From Streptomyces flaveus (lineage in GTDB: Bacteria > Actinomycetota > Actinomycetes > Streptomycetales > Streptomycetaceae), in assembly GCF_014647675.1 (NCBI RefSeq), contig NZ_BMPQ01000009.1:93157-142539 (forward strand): DNA of 49,383 nucleotides. The letters run 5' to 3'. Made by a program: the position numbers and the translations under genes. This document shows, one piece after another, positions 1-8,674 of this stretch. Position 1 is the stretch's first letter; every line of letters starts with the position of its first letter. The notes below the pieces were generated by a model, which worked only from the letters and a program-made list of their open reading frames with translations, searched no databases and had not been told where the DNA came from.

Positions 1-1197
1 TTCGGCTACCTCAACCAGGCGGCCGCGATGTACGAGGCGAAGTACGCGAGCCGCGAGGACATCGACGCCGCGATGAAGCTGGGCTGCGGACTGCCCATGG
101 GCCCGCTCGAGCTGCTCGACCTCATCGGGGTCGACACCGCGCGTACGGTCCTGGAGGCCATGTACGCCGCCTCGCACGACCGGCTGCACGCGCCCGCACC
201 CATCCTCAGGCAGCTCAGCGAGGCGGGCCTGACCGGCCGCAAGTCGGGCCGCGGCTTCTACACGTACGACGCTCCGGGCAGCGGAACCGTCGTCCGGGAC
301 GCCCTGACACCGCTGGCCTCAGGCCCCGAAACCCCTGGCCGCCCCGTCCGCTCGGTCGGCGTTGCCGGCTCCGGCACCATGGCGTCCGGGATCGCCGAGG
401 TCTTCGCGAAGGCCGGGTACGAGGTCGTGCTCGCCGCGCGCAGCGAGGAGAAGGCACAGTCCGCCAAGGCTCGTATCGGCAAGTCGCTTTCGCGCTCTGT
501 CGACAAGGGGCGGATGACCGCGGAGGCCGCGGCCGAGACTCTGGAGCGGATCACTCCGGCGGGTTCTTACGACGCCTTCGCCGAGGTCGATCTGGCGCTG
601 GAGGCCGTCGCCGAGGACCTGGAGATCAAACAGCAGCTGTTCGCGGTGTTCGACAAGGTCTGCAAGCCGGGCGCGATCCTGGCCACCACGACCTCCTCGC
701 TGCCCGTCATCGCCTGCGCCCGCGCCACCTCGCGCCCGCAGGACGTGATCGGCATGCACTTCTTCAACCCGGCCCCGGCGATGAAGCTGGTCGAGGTCGT
801 CCGGACCGTTCTGACCGCGGACGATGTGCACGCCACGGTCCGCGAGCTGTGCACGAAGATCAGGAAGCACCCGGTGGACTGCGGCGACCGCGCGGGCTTC
901 ATCGTGAACGCGCTGCTGTTCCCGTATCTGAACAACGCGATCAAGATGGTCCAGGAGCACTACGCCTCGCTCGACGACATAGACGCCGCGATGAAGCTGG
1001 GCGGCGGCTACCCGATGGGCCCCTTCGAGCTCCTCGACGTGGTCGGTCTCGATGTCTCGCTGGCCATCGAGAAGGTCCTGCACCGGGAGTTCCGCGACCC
1101 GGGCCTGGCCCCGGCGCCGCTCCTCGAGCACCTGGTGGCCGCGGGCTGCCTCGGCCGCAAGACCGGCCGCGGCTTCCGCGAATATGCCCGGCGCTGA
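1..1197 (+). CDS. 3-hydroxyacyl-CoA (3-hydroxybutyryl-CoA) dehydrogenase, duplicated architecture, 5' end outside window
   Basis: The reading frame is open from base 1, so the gene starts upstream. The visible 398 residues hold the helical C-terminal domain of a first dehydrogenase unit (residues 1 to about 100), then a complete second unit: a Rossmann NAD-binding domain starting near residue 120 (VGVAGSGTMASG) and a second C-terminal domain. The segment DIDAAMKLG occurs in both C-terminal domains, which shows the internal duplication directly. The MHFFNPAP segment of the second unit is the typical active-site region of the family. Known enzymes of this family interconvert 3-hydroxybutyryl-CoA and acetoacetyl-CoA with NAD(P). 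Its place just before the ethylmalonyl-CoA operon suggests that it supplies 3-hydroxybutyryl-CoA for crotonyl-CoA formation. Whether the first unit is catalytically complete cannot be judged from this window. Confidence 0.9.
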   Translation, partial: FGYLNQAAAMYEAKYASREDIDAAMKLGCGLPMGPLELLDLIGVDTARTVLEAMYAASHDRLHAPAPILRQLSEAGLTGRKSGRGFYTYDAPGSGTVVRDALTPLASGPETPGRPVRSVGVAGSGTMASGIAEVFAKAGYEVVLAARSEEKAQSAKARIGKSLSRSVDKGRMTAEAAAETLERITPAGSYDAFAEVDLALEAVAEDLEIKQQLFAVFDKVCKPGAILATTTSSLPVIACARATSRPQDVIGMHFFNPAPAMKLVEVVRTVLTADDVHATVRELCTKIRKHPVDCGDRAGFIVNALLFPYLNNAIKMVQEHYASLDDIDAAMKLGGGYPMGPFELLDVVGLDVSLAIEKVLHREFRDPGLAPAPLLEHLVAAGCLGRKTGRGFREYARR

Positions 1198-1263
1198 GCG
1201 GCGGCCCGGCGACCGGTTCACGAACCGCACGGACTGGGGCGGACTGCTCGCCCCGGCCGACAC

Positions 1264-1292
1264 CTCTCCCCCCGCCCCGGTCGGGGGGAGAG
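1264..1292 (+). terminator. Hairpin terminator after the hydroxyacyl-CoA dehydrogenase gene
   Basis: A perfect 10-bp inverted repeat, CTCTCCCCCC at 1264-1273 and GGGGGGAGAG at 1283-1292, with a 9-base loop. It lies 67 bases after the dehydrogenase stop. There is no T-tract, which is usual in Streptomyces. It sits shortly before the TetR gene, so it may instead be part of that gene's leader. Confidence 0.5.
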
Positions 1293-1336
1293 CGGATCTT
1301 GAGCGCTCCGCCGCACGGATGGAGTACGTTCGGGGC

Positions 1337-2158
1337 ATGTCCCAGCCCGTCAAGTCCTCCCGTACGCCAGCCACGCCCGACGCTCCGGAGAGTGCCGCGG
1401 GCAGCCGCGCCGCCGCTCAACGGCTCAAGATGCGCCGGGAGTTGGCGGCCGCGGCGATGGAACTGTTCGCGACCAAGGGCTACGAGGCGACGACCGTCGA
1501 CGAGATCGCCGCGGCGGCCGGGGTCGCCCGGCGCACCTTCTTCCGGCACTTCCGCTCCAAGGAAGAGGCGATCTTTCCCGATCACGACGACACGCTGATC
1601 CGGGCCGAGGCGGTACTGAATGCCGCGCCGGCGCACGAGCATCCGCTCGACACCGTGTGCCGTGGCATCAAGGAAGTCATGAAGATGTACGCGGCCCGGC
1701 CGGAGATCTCGGTGTCGCGTTACAAGCTCACGCGTGAGGTGCCGACGCTGCGGGAGGCGGAGATCGCGTCCGTGGCGCGGTACGAGCGGCTGTTCACGCG
1801 CTATCTGCTGGGGCACTTCGACGAGCACGCGCACGACGACGACGCGAACGACGATCCGCTGCTCGCGGAGGTCGCCGCCTCGGCCGTGGTCACGGCGCAC
1901 AACCACGTACTGCGGCGATGGCTGCGGGCCGGCGGGCAGGGCGACGTGGAGGCGCAGCTGGACCACGCGTTCGCCATCGTCCAGAAGACCTTCGGTTCGG
2001 GGATCGGGGCGGGCATGGGGGCGGGGCGCGAGACCGCGTCTCGCTCAGCCGCGGCCTCGGTCGCCTCGCAGGGCGAGGTGCTGGTCACGGTGGCCAGGAC
2101 CGACGCACCGCTCGACGAAGTGATGAAGACGATCGAGCAGGCCCTGAAGAACCGCTGA
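1337..2158 (+). CDS. TetR-family transcriptional regulator of the ethylmalonyl-CoA locus
   Basis: A 273-residue protein. An extended N-terminus of about 35 residues precedes a TetR_N DNA-binding domain (about residues 36-85) with the classic helix-turn-helix run TVDEIAAAAGVARRTFFRHF. The rest is a helical ligand domain with an acidic His/Asp-rich stretch in the middle (HFDEHAHDDDANDD). The start at 1337 is chosen because an N-terminus of this length is usual for the family; ATG 1319 is an in-frame alternative. It lies between the hydroxyacyl-CoA dehydrogenase and ccr, all on the plus strand, with a 399-base gap before ccr. The likely role is control of the ethylmalonyl-CoA genes and possibly of itself, inferred from position only. 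The ligand is unknown; an acyl-CoA is plausible. Confidence 0.88.
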   Translation: MSQPVKSSRTPATPDAPESAAGSRAAAQRLKMRRELAAAAMELFATKGYEATTVDEIAAAAGVARRTFFRHFRSKEEAIFPDHDDTLIRAEAVLNAAPAHEHPLDTVCRGIKEVMKMYAARPEISVSRYKLTREVPTLREAEIASVARYERLFTRYLLGHFDEHAHDDDANDDPLLAEVAASAVVTAHNHVLRRWLRAGGQGDVEAQLDHAFAIVQKTFGSGIGAGMGAGRETASRSAAASVASQGEVLVTVARTDAPLDEVMKTIEQALKNR

Positions 2159-2289
2159 CCGAGCGGGCGGGCGCGGTCAGCAGAACGCCCCCAGGACGCC
2201 TCCCCCGCAGCGAGAACGCCCCCGCAGCGCCGCTTTTGATCGATCATCGCTCATCTGTTACGGCGAGATTGCATCTGAGAGAAATTGTT

Positions 2290-2324
2290 GGCACTGCGTG
2301 CCTTGCGGCGTGACACGCGGTGCC
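2290..2324. repeat. Imperfect 11-bp inverted repeat upstream of ccr
   Basis: GGCACTGCGTG (2290-2300) faces CACGCGGTGCC (2314-2324) with a single T/G mismatch, which would be a wobble pair in RNA. The right part also contains an odd palindrome, GCGTGACACGC, at 2308-2318. It could be an operator for the adjacent TetR regulator or a leader hairpin; the sequence alone does not decide. Confidence 0.45.
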
Positions 2325-2346
2325 ATACGTTGGAGTAGTCCGGGCG

Positions 2347-2377
2347 GCCGGCGTGCAGAGAACTTTCGTACGCCGGC
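2347..2377. repeat. Perfect 8-bp inverted repeat upstream of ccr
   Basis: GCCGGCGT (2347-2354) and ACGCCGGC (2370-2377) are exact reverse complements separated by 15 bases. Together with the repeat at 2290-2324 it marks the ccr leader as a structured control region. In a very GC-rich genome an 8-bp repeat can arise by chance, so confidence is modest. Confidence 0.35.
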
Positions 2378-2557
2378 TGTCCCCGCAAGCTTCATGGCCT
2401 GCGCGCCCGGACGCCTGCGTCACAGGCAACCTTCCGCGCCACAAAGCGCTGCCGAGCACCACCTTCGCCGAACCGACGGCACGCCTCACACCAGCAACCA
2501 CCCCGACGTAACCCTCAAGCGCTCCTCCCGAGCGCTCGCTTCGCCGGAGGCAACACC

Positions 2558-3895
2558 GTGAAGGAAATCCTGGACGCGATTCAGTCGCAGACCGCCACGT
2601 CCGCCGACTTCGCCGCCCTGCCCCTGCCCGACTCGTACCGCGCGATCACCGTGCACAAGGACGAGACGGAGATGTTCGCCGGGCTCACCACCCGCGACAA
2701 GGACCCCCGCAAGTCGATCCACCTGGACGAGGTGCCGGTGCCCGAACTCGGTCCCGGCGAGGCCCTGGTGGCCGTGATGGCCTCCTCGGTCAACTACAAC
2801 TCGGTGTGGACCTCGATCTTCGAGCCGCTGTCGACCTTCGGGTTCCTGGAGCGCTACGGCCGGCTCAGCGAGCTCACCAAGCGCCACGACCTGCCGTACC
2901 ACATCATCGGCTCCGACCTCGCGGGCGTCGTCCTGCGCACCGGACCCGGCGTGAACGCCTGGCAGCCCGGTGACGAGGTCGTCGCGCACTGCCTGTCGGT
3001 CGAACTGGAGTCTTCCGACGGCCACAACGACACGATGCTCGACCCCGAGCAGCGCATCTGGGGCTTCGAGACGAACTTCGGCGGGCTGGCAGAGATCGCC
3101 CTCGTCAAGTCCAACCAGTTGATGCCGAAGCCGGATCACCTCAGCTGGGAGGAGGCCGCCGCTCCCGGACTGGTCAACTCCACCGCGTACCGGCAGCTGG
3201 TGTCCCGCAACGGCGCCGACATGAAGCAGGGCGACAACGTCCTCATCTGGGGCGCGAGCGGTGGACTCGGCTCGTACGCCACGCAGTTCGCGCTCGCGGG
3301 CGGCGCCAACCCCATCTGTGTCGTGTCCTCGCCCCAGAAGGCGGAGATCTGCCGCTCGATGGGCGCCGAGGCGATCATCGACCGGACCGCCGAGGACTAC
3401 AAGTTCTGGAAGGACGAGCACAACCAGGACCCGCGCGAGTGGAAGCGCTTCGGCAAGCGCATCCGTGAGCTGACCGGCGGTGAGGACGTCGACATCGTCT
3501 TCGAGCACCCGGGCCGCGAGACCTTCGGCGCAAGCGTCTACGTCACGCGCAAGGGCGGCACGATCGTCACCTGTGCCTCGACCTCGGGCTACAACCACGA
3601 GTACGACAACCGCTACCTGTGGATGTCCCTGAAGCGCATCATCGGCTCGCACTTCGCCAACTACCGCGAGGCCTGGGAGGCCAACCGGCTCATCGCGAAG
3701 GGCAAGATCCACCCGACGCTCTCCAAGGTGTACTCCCTGGAGGAGACCGGGCAGGCCGCGTACGACGTGCACCGCAACCTCCACCAGGGCAAGGTGGGCG
3801 TGCTGGCACTGGCGCCCCGCGAGGGCCTGGGCGTGCGCGACGAAGAGAAGCGCGCCAAGCACATCGACGCCATCAATCGCTTCCGGAACGTGTGA
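2558..3895 (+). CDS. ccr: Crotonyl-CoA carboxylase/reductase
   Basis: A 445-residue protein with GTG start, preceded by GGAGG at 2546-2550. It catalyses NADPH-dependent reductive carboxylation of crotonyl-CoA to ethylmalonyl-CoA, the entry step of the ethylmalonyl-CoA pathway and a source of ethylmalonyl extender units for polyketides. It has the medium-chain dehydrogenase/reductase fold, with the nucleotide-binding GASGGLGSYATQ around residues 232-243. The four CO2-pocket residues known from the Kitasatospora enzyme appear at the same numbers here: Asn81, Phe170, Glu171 and His365. That separates it from a plain crotonyl-CoA reductase. It is the first gene of the operon; its stop (3893-3895) is one base from the meaA start, which implies translational coupling. 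Confidence 0.97.
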   Translation: MKEILDAIQSQTATSADFAALPLPDSYRAITVHKDETEMFAGLTTRDKDPRKSIHLDEVPVPELGPGEALVAVMASSVNYNSVWTSIFEPLSTFGFLERYGRLSELTKRHDLPYHIIGSDLAGVVLRTGPGVNAWQPGDEVVAHCLSVELESSDGHNDTMLDPEQRIWGFETNFGGLAEIALVKSNQLMPKPDHLSWEEAAAPGLVNSTAYRQLVSRNGADMKQGDNVLIWGASGGLGSYATQFALAGGANPICVVSSPQKAEICRSMGAEAIIDRTAEDYKFWKDEHNQDPREWKRFGKRIRELTGGEDVDIVFEHPGRETFGASVYVTRKGGTIVTCASTSGYNHEYDNRYLWMSLKRIIGSHFANYREAWEANRLIAKGKIHPTLSKVYSLEETGQAAYDVHRNLHQGKVGVLALAPREGLGVRDEEKRAKHIDAINRFRNV

Positions 3896-3896
3896 C

Positions 3897-5963
3897 ATGA
3901 CAGAGCCGCGCAAGACAGCGCCTGCGGCACAGGGCGCGCCGCCCGCGCCGCAGGCGCAAAAAGAAACAGCCCGGCCGTGGCTCATGCGGACCTACGCCGG
4001 CCACTCCACGGCCGAGGCGTCCAACGAGCTGTACCGGCGCAACCTGGCCAAGGGCCAGACCGGCCTCTCGGTCGCGTTCGACCTGCCGACGCAGACCGGC
4101 TACGACCCCGACCACATCCTCGCCCGCGGCGAGGTCGGCCGGGTCGGTGTCCCCGTCTCGCACGTCGGTGACATGCGCCGGCTGTTCCAGGACATTCCCC
4201 TGGAGCAGATGAACACCTCGATGACCATCAACGCCACCGCCATGTGGCTGCTGGCGCTCTACCAGGTCGTCGCGGAGGAGCACGGTGCGGACATCACCAA
4301 GCTCCAGGGGACGACACAGAACGACATCGTGAAGGAGTACCTGTCGCGGGGCACGCATGTGTTCCCGCCAGTGCCTTCGCTCCGTCTGACGACGGACATG
4401 ATCGCGTACACGGTCTCCCACATCCCCAAGTGGAACCCGATCAACATCTGCAGCTACCACCTCCAGGAGGCCGGAGCCACTCCGGTCCAGGAGATCGCGT
4501 ACGCGATGTCGACGGCGATCGCGGTGCTGGACGCGGTCCGCGACTCCGGCCAGGTGCCGCAGGAGCGCATGGGCGATGTCGTCGCGCGCATCTCCTTCTT
4601 CGTGAACGCGGGCGTCCGCTTCATCGAGGAGATGTGCAAGATGCGGGCGTTCGGCCGCATCTGGGACAGGATCACGCGCGAGCGGTACGGGATCGAGAAC
4701 CCCAAGCACCGGCGTTTCCGGTACGGCGTCCAGGTCAACTCCCTCGGCCTGACGGAGGCCCAGCCGGAGAACAACGTCCAGCGGATCGTGCTCGAGATGC
4801 TGGCCGTGACGCTCTCGAAGGACGCACGCGCACGTGCCGTGCAACTTCCCGCCTGGAACGAGGCGTTGGGCCTCCCCCGCCCCTGGGACCAGCAGTGGTC
4901 GCTGCGCATGCAGCAGGTACTCGCGTACGAGAGCGACCTGCTCGAGTACGAGGACATCTTCGAGGGCTCACACGTCATCGAGGCCAAGGTGGCCGCCCTG
5001 GTCGAGGAGTCGCTCGCCGAGATCGACCGCATCCAGGAGATGGGCGGCGCGATGGCGGCCGTCGAGTCGGGCTACCTGAAGTCGCAGCTCGTCTCCTCGC
5101 ATGCCGAGCGCAGGGCCCGTATCGAGTCCGGTCAGGAGAAGATCGTCGGCGTCAACATCTTCGAGACGACCGAGCCGAACCCGCTGACGGCCGACCTGGA
5201 CACCGCGATCCATACGGCCGACCCGACGGTCGAGGAGCGCGTCGTACGGGCCCTGGGTGAGTGGCGTGACGCGCGCGACCATCCGCGTGCGGCAACGGCG
5301 CTGGAGCGGCTGAAGGAGACGGCGGCCGGGACCGGCAACCTGATGGAGGCCACGCTGGAGTGCGCCCGTGCGGGGGTCACCACCGGCGAGTGGTCCGGGG
5401 CCCTGCGCGAGGTGTTCGGCGAGTTCCGGGCGCCCACGGGGGTCTCGTCGGCGCCGGTCGCCGTGGCTGCCGAGGCAGGCACGGCGCTCGCTCTCGTGCG
5501 CCGGCAAGTGGACCTGACCGCCCGTGACCTCGGCGTCGGCAAGCTCCGCTTCCTGGTGGGCAAGCCGGGCCTGGACGGGCACTCCAACGGCGCCGAGCAG
5601 ATCGCCGTACGGGCCCGCGACGCCGGGTTCGAGGTGGTCTACCAGGGCATCAGGCTCACGCCCGAGGAGATCGTGGACGCTGCCGTCGCGGAGGACGTAC
5701 ACGCGGTCGGCCTGTCCATCCTGTCCGGCTCGCACGCCCAGTTGGTGCCGGACGTCCTGGAGCGGCTGCGTGTGGCAGGAGCCACAGACATCCCGGTGAT
5801 CGCAGGTGGCATCATCCCGAACGGAGACGCCGAACAGCTGAGGGCCGCCGGAGTCGCCGCCGTCTTCACCCCGAAGGATTTCGACATCACCGGAATCATC
5901 GGCCGCATCGTCGACGAGATCCGCAAAGCGAACAAGCTCGACCCCCTGGAGGTCCCCGCATGA
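3897..5963 (+). CDS. meaA: Ethylmalonyl-CoA mutase, adenosylcobalamin-dependent (MeaA)
   Basis: A 688-residue, single-chain acyl-CoA mutase. The catalytic TIM-barrel domain covers roughly residues 25-520; the start of the mature fold, RTYAGHSTAEASNELYR, is typical of the mutase family. A C-terminal cobalamin-binding domain covers about 550-680, with the DxHxxG motif at Asp560, His562 and Gly565 and the later SILSGSH and AGGII segments. It isomerises (2R)-ethylmalonyl-CoA to (2S)-methylsuccinyl-CoA. Ethylmalonyl rather than methylmalonyl specificity is inferred from direct coupling to ccr and the downstream pathway genes. The start follows the ccr stop by one base and the stop overlaps the next gene by ATGA. 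The separate epimerase that normally accompanies this step is not in the window. Confidence 0.94.
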   Translation: MTEPRKTAPAAQGAPPAPQAQKETARPWLMRTYAGHSTAEASNELYRRNLAKGQTGLSVAFDLPTQTGYDPDHILARGEVGRVGVPVSHVGDMRRLFQDIPLEQMNTSMTINATAMWLLALYQVVAEEHGADITKLQGTTQNDIVKEYLSRGTHVFPPVPSLRLTTDMIAYTVSHIPKWNPINICSYHLQEAGATPVQEIAYAMSTAIAVLDAVRDSGQVPQERMGDVVARISFFVNAGVRFIEEMCKMRAFGRIWDRITRERYGIENPKHRRFRYGVQVNSLGLTEAQPENNVQRIVLEMLAVTLSKDARARAVQLPAWNEALGLPRPWDQQWSLRMQQVLAYESDLLEYEDIFEGSHVIEAKVAALVEESLAEIDRIQEMGGAMAAVESGYLKSQLVSSHAERRARIESGQEKIVGVNIFETTEPNPLTADLDTAIHTADPTVEERVVRALGEWRDARDHPRAATALERLKETAAGTGNLMEATLECARAGVTTGEWSGALREVFGEFRAPTGVSSAPVAVAAEAGTALALVRRQVDLTARDLGVGKLRFLVGKPGLDGHSNGAEQIAVRARDAGFEVVYQGIRLTPEEIVDAAVAEDVHAVGLSILSGSHAQLVPDVLERLRVAGATDIPVIAGGIIPNGDAEQLRAAGVAAVFTPKDFDITGIIGRIVDEIRKANKLDPLEVPA

Positions 5964-6934
5964 CCAGCCCTGCTCCCCAGGTCAACCGCCTGCGTCCGCG
6001 GCGCTCCTGCCTCGCAGTGCCGGGAAGCAACCCCCGCTTCCTGGAGAAGGCCCAGGGCCTCCCCGCCGACCAGGTCTTCCTCGACCTGGAGGACGCGTGC
6101 GCGCCGCTCGCCAAGCCCGAGGCGCGGCACACCATCGTCAAGTTCCTCAACGAGGGCGACTGGACGGGCAAGACGCGGGTCGTGCGCGTCAACGACTGGA
6201 CGACGGAGTGGACGTACCGCGATGTCGTGACCGTGGTCGAGGGTGCGGGCCCGAACCTGGACTGCATCATGCTGCCGAAGGTGCAGGACGCCCAGCAGGT
6301 GGTGGCCCTGGACCTCCTCCTCACCCAGATCGAGAAGACGATGGGCTTCGAGGTCGGCAAGATCGGTATCGAGGCGCAGATCGAGAACGCCCAGGGTCTC
6401 AACAACGTCAACGAGATCGCCCAGGCGTCCCCGCGCGTCGAGACGATCATCTTCGGCCCGGCCGACTTCATGGCATCGATCAACATGAAGTCGCTGGTCG
6501 TGGGCGAGCAGCCGCCCGGCTACCCGGCGGACGCCTATCACTACATCCTGATGAAGATCCTGATGGCCGCCCGCGCCAACAACCTCCAGGCGATCGACGG
6601 CCCCTACCTGCAGATCCGCAACGTCGACGGCTACCGCGAGGTCGCGCAGCGAGCCGCCGCGCTCGGCTTCGACGGCAAGTGGGTGCTGCACCCGGGCCAG
6701 GTCGAGGCGTCCAACGAGATCTTCTCGCCGTCCCAGGAGGACTTCGACCACGCCGAGCTGATCCTGGACGCGTACGAGTACTACACGTCCGAGGCGGGCG
6801 GTAAGAAGGGCTCCGCGATGATCGGTGACGAGATGATCGACGAGGCCAGCCGCAAGATGGCGCTCGTCATCTCGGGCAAGGGCCGGGCGGCCGGCATGAC
6901 CCGTACGTCCAAGTTCGAGGCCCCGGAGGCGTAA
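5960..6934 (+). CDS. mcl: Beta-methylmalyl-CoA / L-malyl-CoA lyase (HpcH/HpaI-CitE family)
   Basis: A 324-residue protein of the HpcH/HpaI aldolase/citrate lyase beta family. Visible landmarks are the N-terminal RRSCLAVPGSNPRFLEKA, the acidic LDLEDACAP metal-site region, and IGIEAQIEN, where the glutamates typically coordinate magnesium. In the ethylmalonyl-CoA pathway this enzyme splits beta-methylmalyl-CoA into propionyl-CoA and glyoxylate and can also act on malyl-CoA. The assignment combines family with operon position. Its ATG overlaps the meaA stop by four bases. It was probably once annotated simply as a citrate lyase beta-like protein; the context makes the lyase role far more likely. 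Confidence 0.9.
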   Translation: MTSPAPQVNRLRPRRSCLAVPGSNPRFLEKAQGLPADQVFLDLEDACAPLAKPEARHTIVKFLNEGDWTGKTRVVRVNDWTTEWTYRDVVTVVEGAGPNLDCIMLPKVQDAQQVVALDLLLTQIEKTMGFEVGKIGIEAQIENAQGLNNVNEIAQASPRVETIIFGPADFMASINMKSLVVGEQPPGYPADAYHYILMKILMAARANNLQAIDGPYLQIRNVDGYREVAQRAAALGFDGKWVLHPGQVEASNEIFSPSQEDFDHAELILDAYEYYTSEAGGKKGSAMIGDEMIDEASRKMALVISGKGRAAGMTRTSKFEAPEA

Positions 6935-6940
6935 GACACC

Positions 6941-7453
6941 ATGCAGTTCGGCCGCACCTACGAAGAGTTCACCGTCGGGGACGTCTACAAGCACTGGCCC
7001 GGAAAGACGGTCACCGAGTACGACGACCACCTCTTCTGTCTCCTGACGATGAACCACCACCCGCTCCACATGGACGCCAACTATGCGGAGAACACGACGG
7101 ACTTCGGGAAGAACGTCGTCGTGGGGAACTACATCTACTCGCTCCTGCTCGGCATGTCGGTCCCCGACGTGTCCGGCAAGGCGATCGCCAACCTGGAGAT
7201 CGAGTCGCTGCGCCATGTCGCGCCGACCTTCCACGGCGACACGCTCTACGGCGAGACGACCGTCCTCGACAAGACGCCCTCCAAGTCGAAGAACGACCGC
7301 GGAATCGTTTATGTCGAGACCAAGGGCTACAAGCAGGACGGCACGCTGGTCTGCGTGTTCCGCCGCAAGGTGATGGTCCCCACCGAGACGTACATCAAGG
7401 AGCGCGGCGGCGAGCAGCCCGGCCGGCCCCAGCTCAAGGAGCAGGAGAAGTAG
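6941..7453 (+). CDS. mch: Mesaconyl-CoA hydratase, MaoC-type single hot-dog domain
   Basis: A 170-residue MaoC-like dehydratase. The family active-site region is visible as NHHPLHMD near residues 38-45, and the protein is a single hot-dog fold. It is expected to hydrate mesaconyl-CoA to beta-methylmalyl-CoA, the substrate of the preceding lyase. The best-studied proteobacterial mesaconyl-CoA hydratase is about twice this length and has two hot-dog domains, so this short form probably works as a dimer; that is inference. A GGAGG at 6925-6929 precedes the start, and the stop is two bases before the next ATG. Confidence 0.87.
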   Translation: MQFGRTYEEFTVGDVYKHWPGKTVTEYDDHLFCLLTMNHHPLHMDANYAENTTDFGKNVVVGNYIYSLLLGMSVPDVSGKAIANLEIESLRHVAPTFHGDTLYGETTVLDKTPSKSKNDRGIVYVETKGYKQDGTLVCVFRRKVMVPTETYIKERGGEQPGRPQLKEQEK

Positions 7454-7455
7454 CC

Positions 7456-8661
7456 ATGGCGCGACTCGCCCAGACCGCCGGTCTGACCGACATCCAGCAG
7501 GAGATCCTGTCCACCGTCCGGGACTTCGTGGACAAGGAGATCATCCCGGTCGCGACCGAGCTGGAGCACCGCGACGAGTACCCGCAGCAGATCGTCGACG
7601 GCCTCAAGGAGTTGGGCCTCTTCGGGCTGATGATCCCCGAGGAGTACGGGGGCCTGGGTGAGTCGCTCCTCACCTACGCGCTGTGCGTGGAGGAGATCGC
7701 GCGCGGCTGGATGTCGGTCTCCGGCATCATCAACACGCACTTCATCGTGGCGTACATGCTCAAGCAGCACGGCACCGAGGAGCAGAAGGAGTACTTCCTT
7801 CCGCGGATGGCGGCGGGCGAGATCCGCGGCGCGTTCTCCATGTCGGAGCCGGCGCTCGGCTCGGACGTGTCGGCGATCACGTCGAAGGCGGTCAAGGACG
7901 GCGAGGAGTACGTCCTGAACGGCCAGAAGATGTGGCTGACGAACGGCGGCACGTCGACGCTGGTGGCCGTTCTCGTGAAGAGTGACGAAGGACACCCCGA
8001 GGGCACCGCGCCCCACAAGTCGATGACGACCTTCCTGGTCGAGAAGGAGCCCGGCTTCGGTGAGGTCCGGCCCGGACTGACCATCCCCGGGAAGATCGAC
8101 AAGATGGGCTACAAGGGCGTCGACACCACCGAGCTGATCATGGATGGCCTGCGCATTCCGGCCAATCGCGTGCTCGGCGGAGTCACCGGCCGCGGCTTTT
8201 ACCAAATGATGGACGGGGTCGAGGTCGGCCGCGTGAATGTGGCGGCGCGTGGCTGTGGCGTCGCTCAGCGCGCGTTCGAGCTCGGTGTCTCGTATGCCCA
8301 GCAGCGTCACACTTTCGGCAAGGCGATCGCCCAGCACCAGGCCATTCAGTTCAAGCTGGCGGAGATGGCCACCAAGGTCGAGGCCGCTCATGCGATGATG
8401 GTGAACGCAGCTCGCAAAAAGGACTCAGGGGAGCGAAACGACCTCGAGGCAGGGATGGCGAAGTACCTCGCCTCCGAATACTGCAAGGAAGTCGTGGAGG
8501 ACGCGTTCCGAATCCATGGCGGCTACGGCTTCTCGAAGGAGTACGAGATCGAGCGCCTCTACCGTGAGGCTCCGATGCTGCTGATCGGCGAAGGTACCGC
8601 CGAGATCCAGAAAATGATCATCGGGCGCCGGCTGCTCGAAGAGTATCGATTCCAGGGTTAG
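7456..8661 (+). CDS. mcd: (2S)-methylsuccinyl-CoA dehydrogenase (acyl-CoA dehydrogenase family)
   Basis: A 401-residue flavoprotein of the acyl-CoA dehydrogenase family. It has the N-terminal helical domain, the middle beta domain with FSMSEPALGSD around residues 127-137, and the C-terminal helical domain with RHTFGKAIAQHQ and the GEGTAEIQ motif. Glu379 in that last motif fits the usual catalytic base position. The final gene of the operon, it should oxidise methylsuccinyl-CoA to mesaconyl-CoA. The characterised proteobacterial Mcd carries a long N-terminal extension that is absent here, so family membership is certain but exact substrate depends on context. It starts three bases after the hydratase stop. 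Confidence 0.88.
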   Translation: MARLAQTAGLTDIQQEILSTVRDFVDKEIIPVATELEHRDEYPQQIVDGLKELGLFGLMIPEEYGGLGESLLTYALCVEEIARGWMSVSGIINTHFIVAYMLKQHGTEEQKEYFLPRMAAGEIRGAFSMSEPALGSDVSAITSKAVKDGEEYVLNGQKMWLTNGGTSTLVAVLVKSDEGHPEGTAPHKSMTTFLVEKEPGFGEVRPGLTIPGKIDKMGYKGVDTTELIMDGLRIPANRVLGGVTGRGFYQMMDGVEVGRVNVAARGCGVAQRAFELGVSYAQQRHTFGKAIAQHQAIQFKLAEMATKVEAAHAMMVNAARKKDSGERNDLEAGMAKYLASEYCKEVVEDAFRIHGGYGFSKEYEIERLYREAPMLLIGEGTAEIQKMIIGRRLLEEYRFQG

Positions 8662-8674
8662 ACGTGCCGATTGG

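Larger units (their letters stand above)
2159..2557 (+). promoter_or_regulatory. Long 5' regulatory region upstream of ccr
   Basis: A 399-base stretch without a convincing gene. Small open frames here lack matching codon bias and recognisable products. It is locally less GC-rich around 2236-2300 and carries two inverted repeats (listed separately) and the strong ccr ribosome-binding site GGAGG at 2546-2550. It should contain the promoter of the ccr-meaA-mcl-mch-mcd operon and is the natural target of the upstream TetR. I could not identify a reliable -35/-10 pair, and I saw no convincing cobalamin riboswitch even though MeaA uses adenosylcobalamin. Confidence 0.55.

Noticed and set aside
2159..2557. 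Cobalamin riboswitch upstream of the B12-dependent mutase operon
   Set aside because: I looked for the B12-box pattern and long multi-stem leader and found only simple inverted repeats; the leader also precedes ccr, not meaA alone.
2486..3985. Long minus-strand open frame opposite ccr
   Set aside because: It is an antisense shadow caused by high GC at third positions; the sequence is low in complexity and resembles no protein, while ccr opposite is certain.
5639..7234. 531-codon minus-strand frame opposite the meaA end, mcl and mch
   Set aside because: It crosses three confirmed genes in antisense, is rich in Arg, His, Asp and Val as such shadows are, and has no ribosome-binding site or domain.
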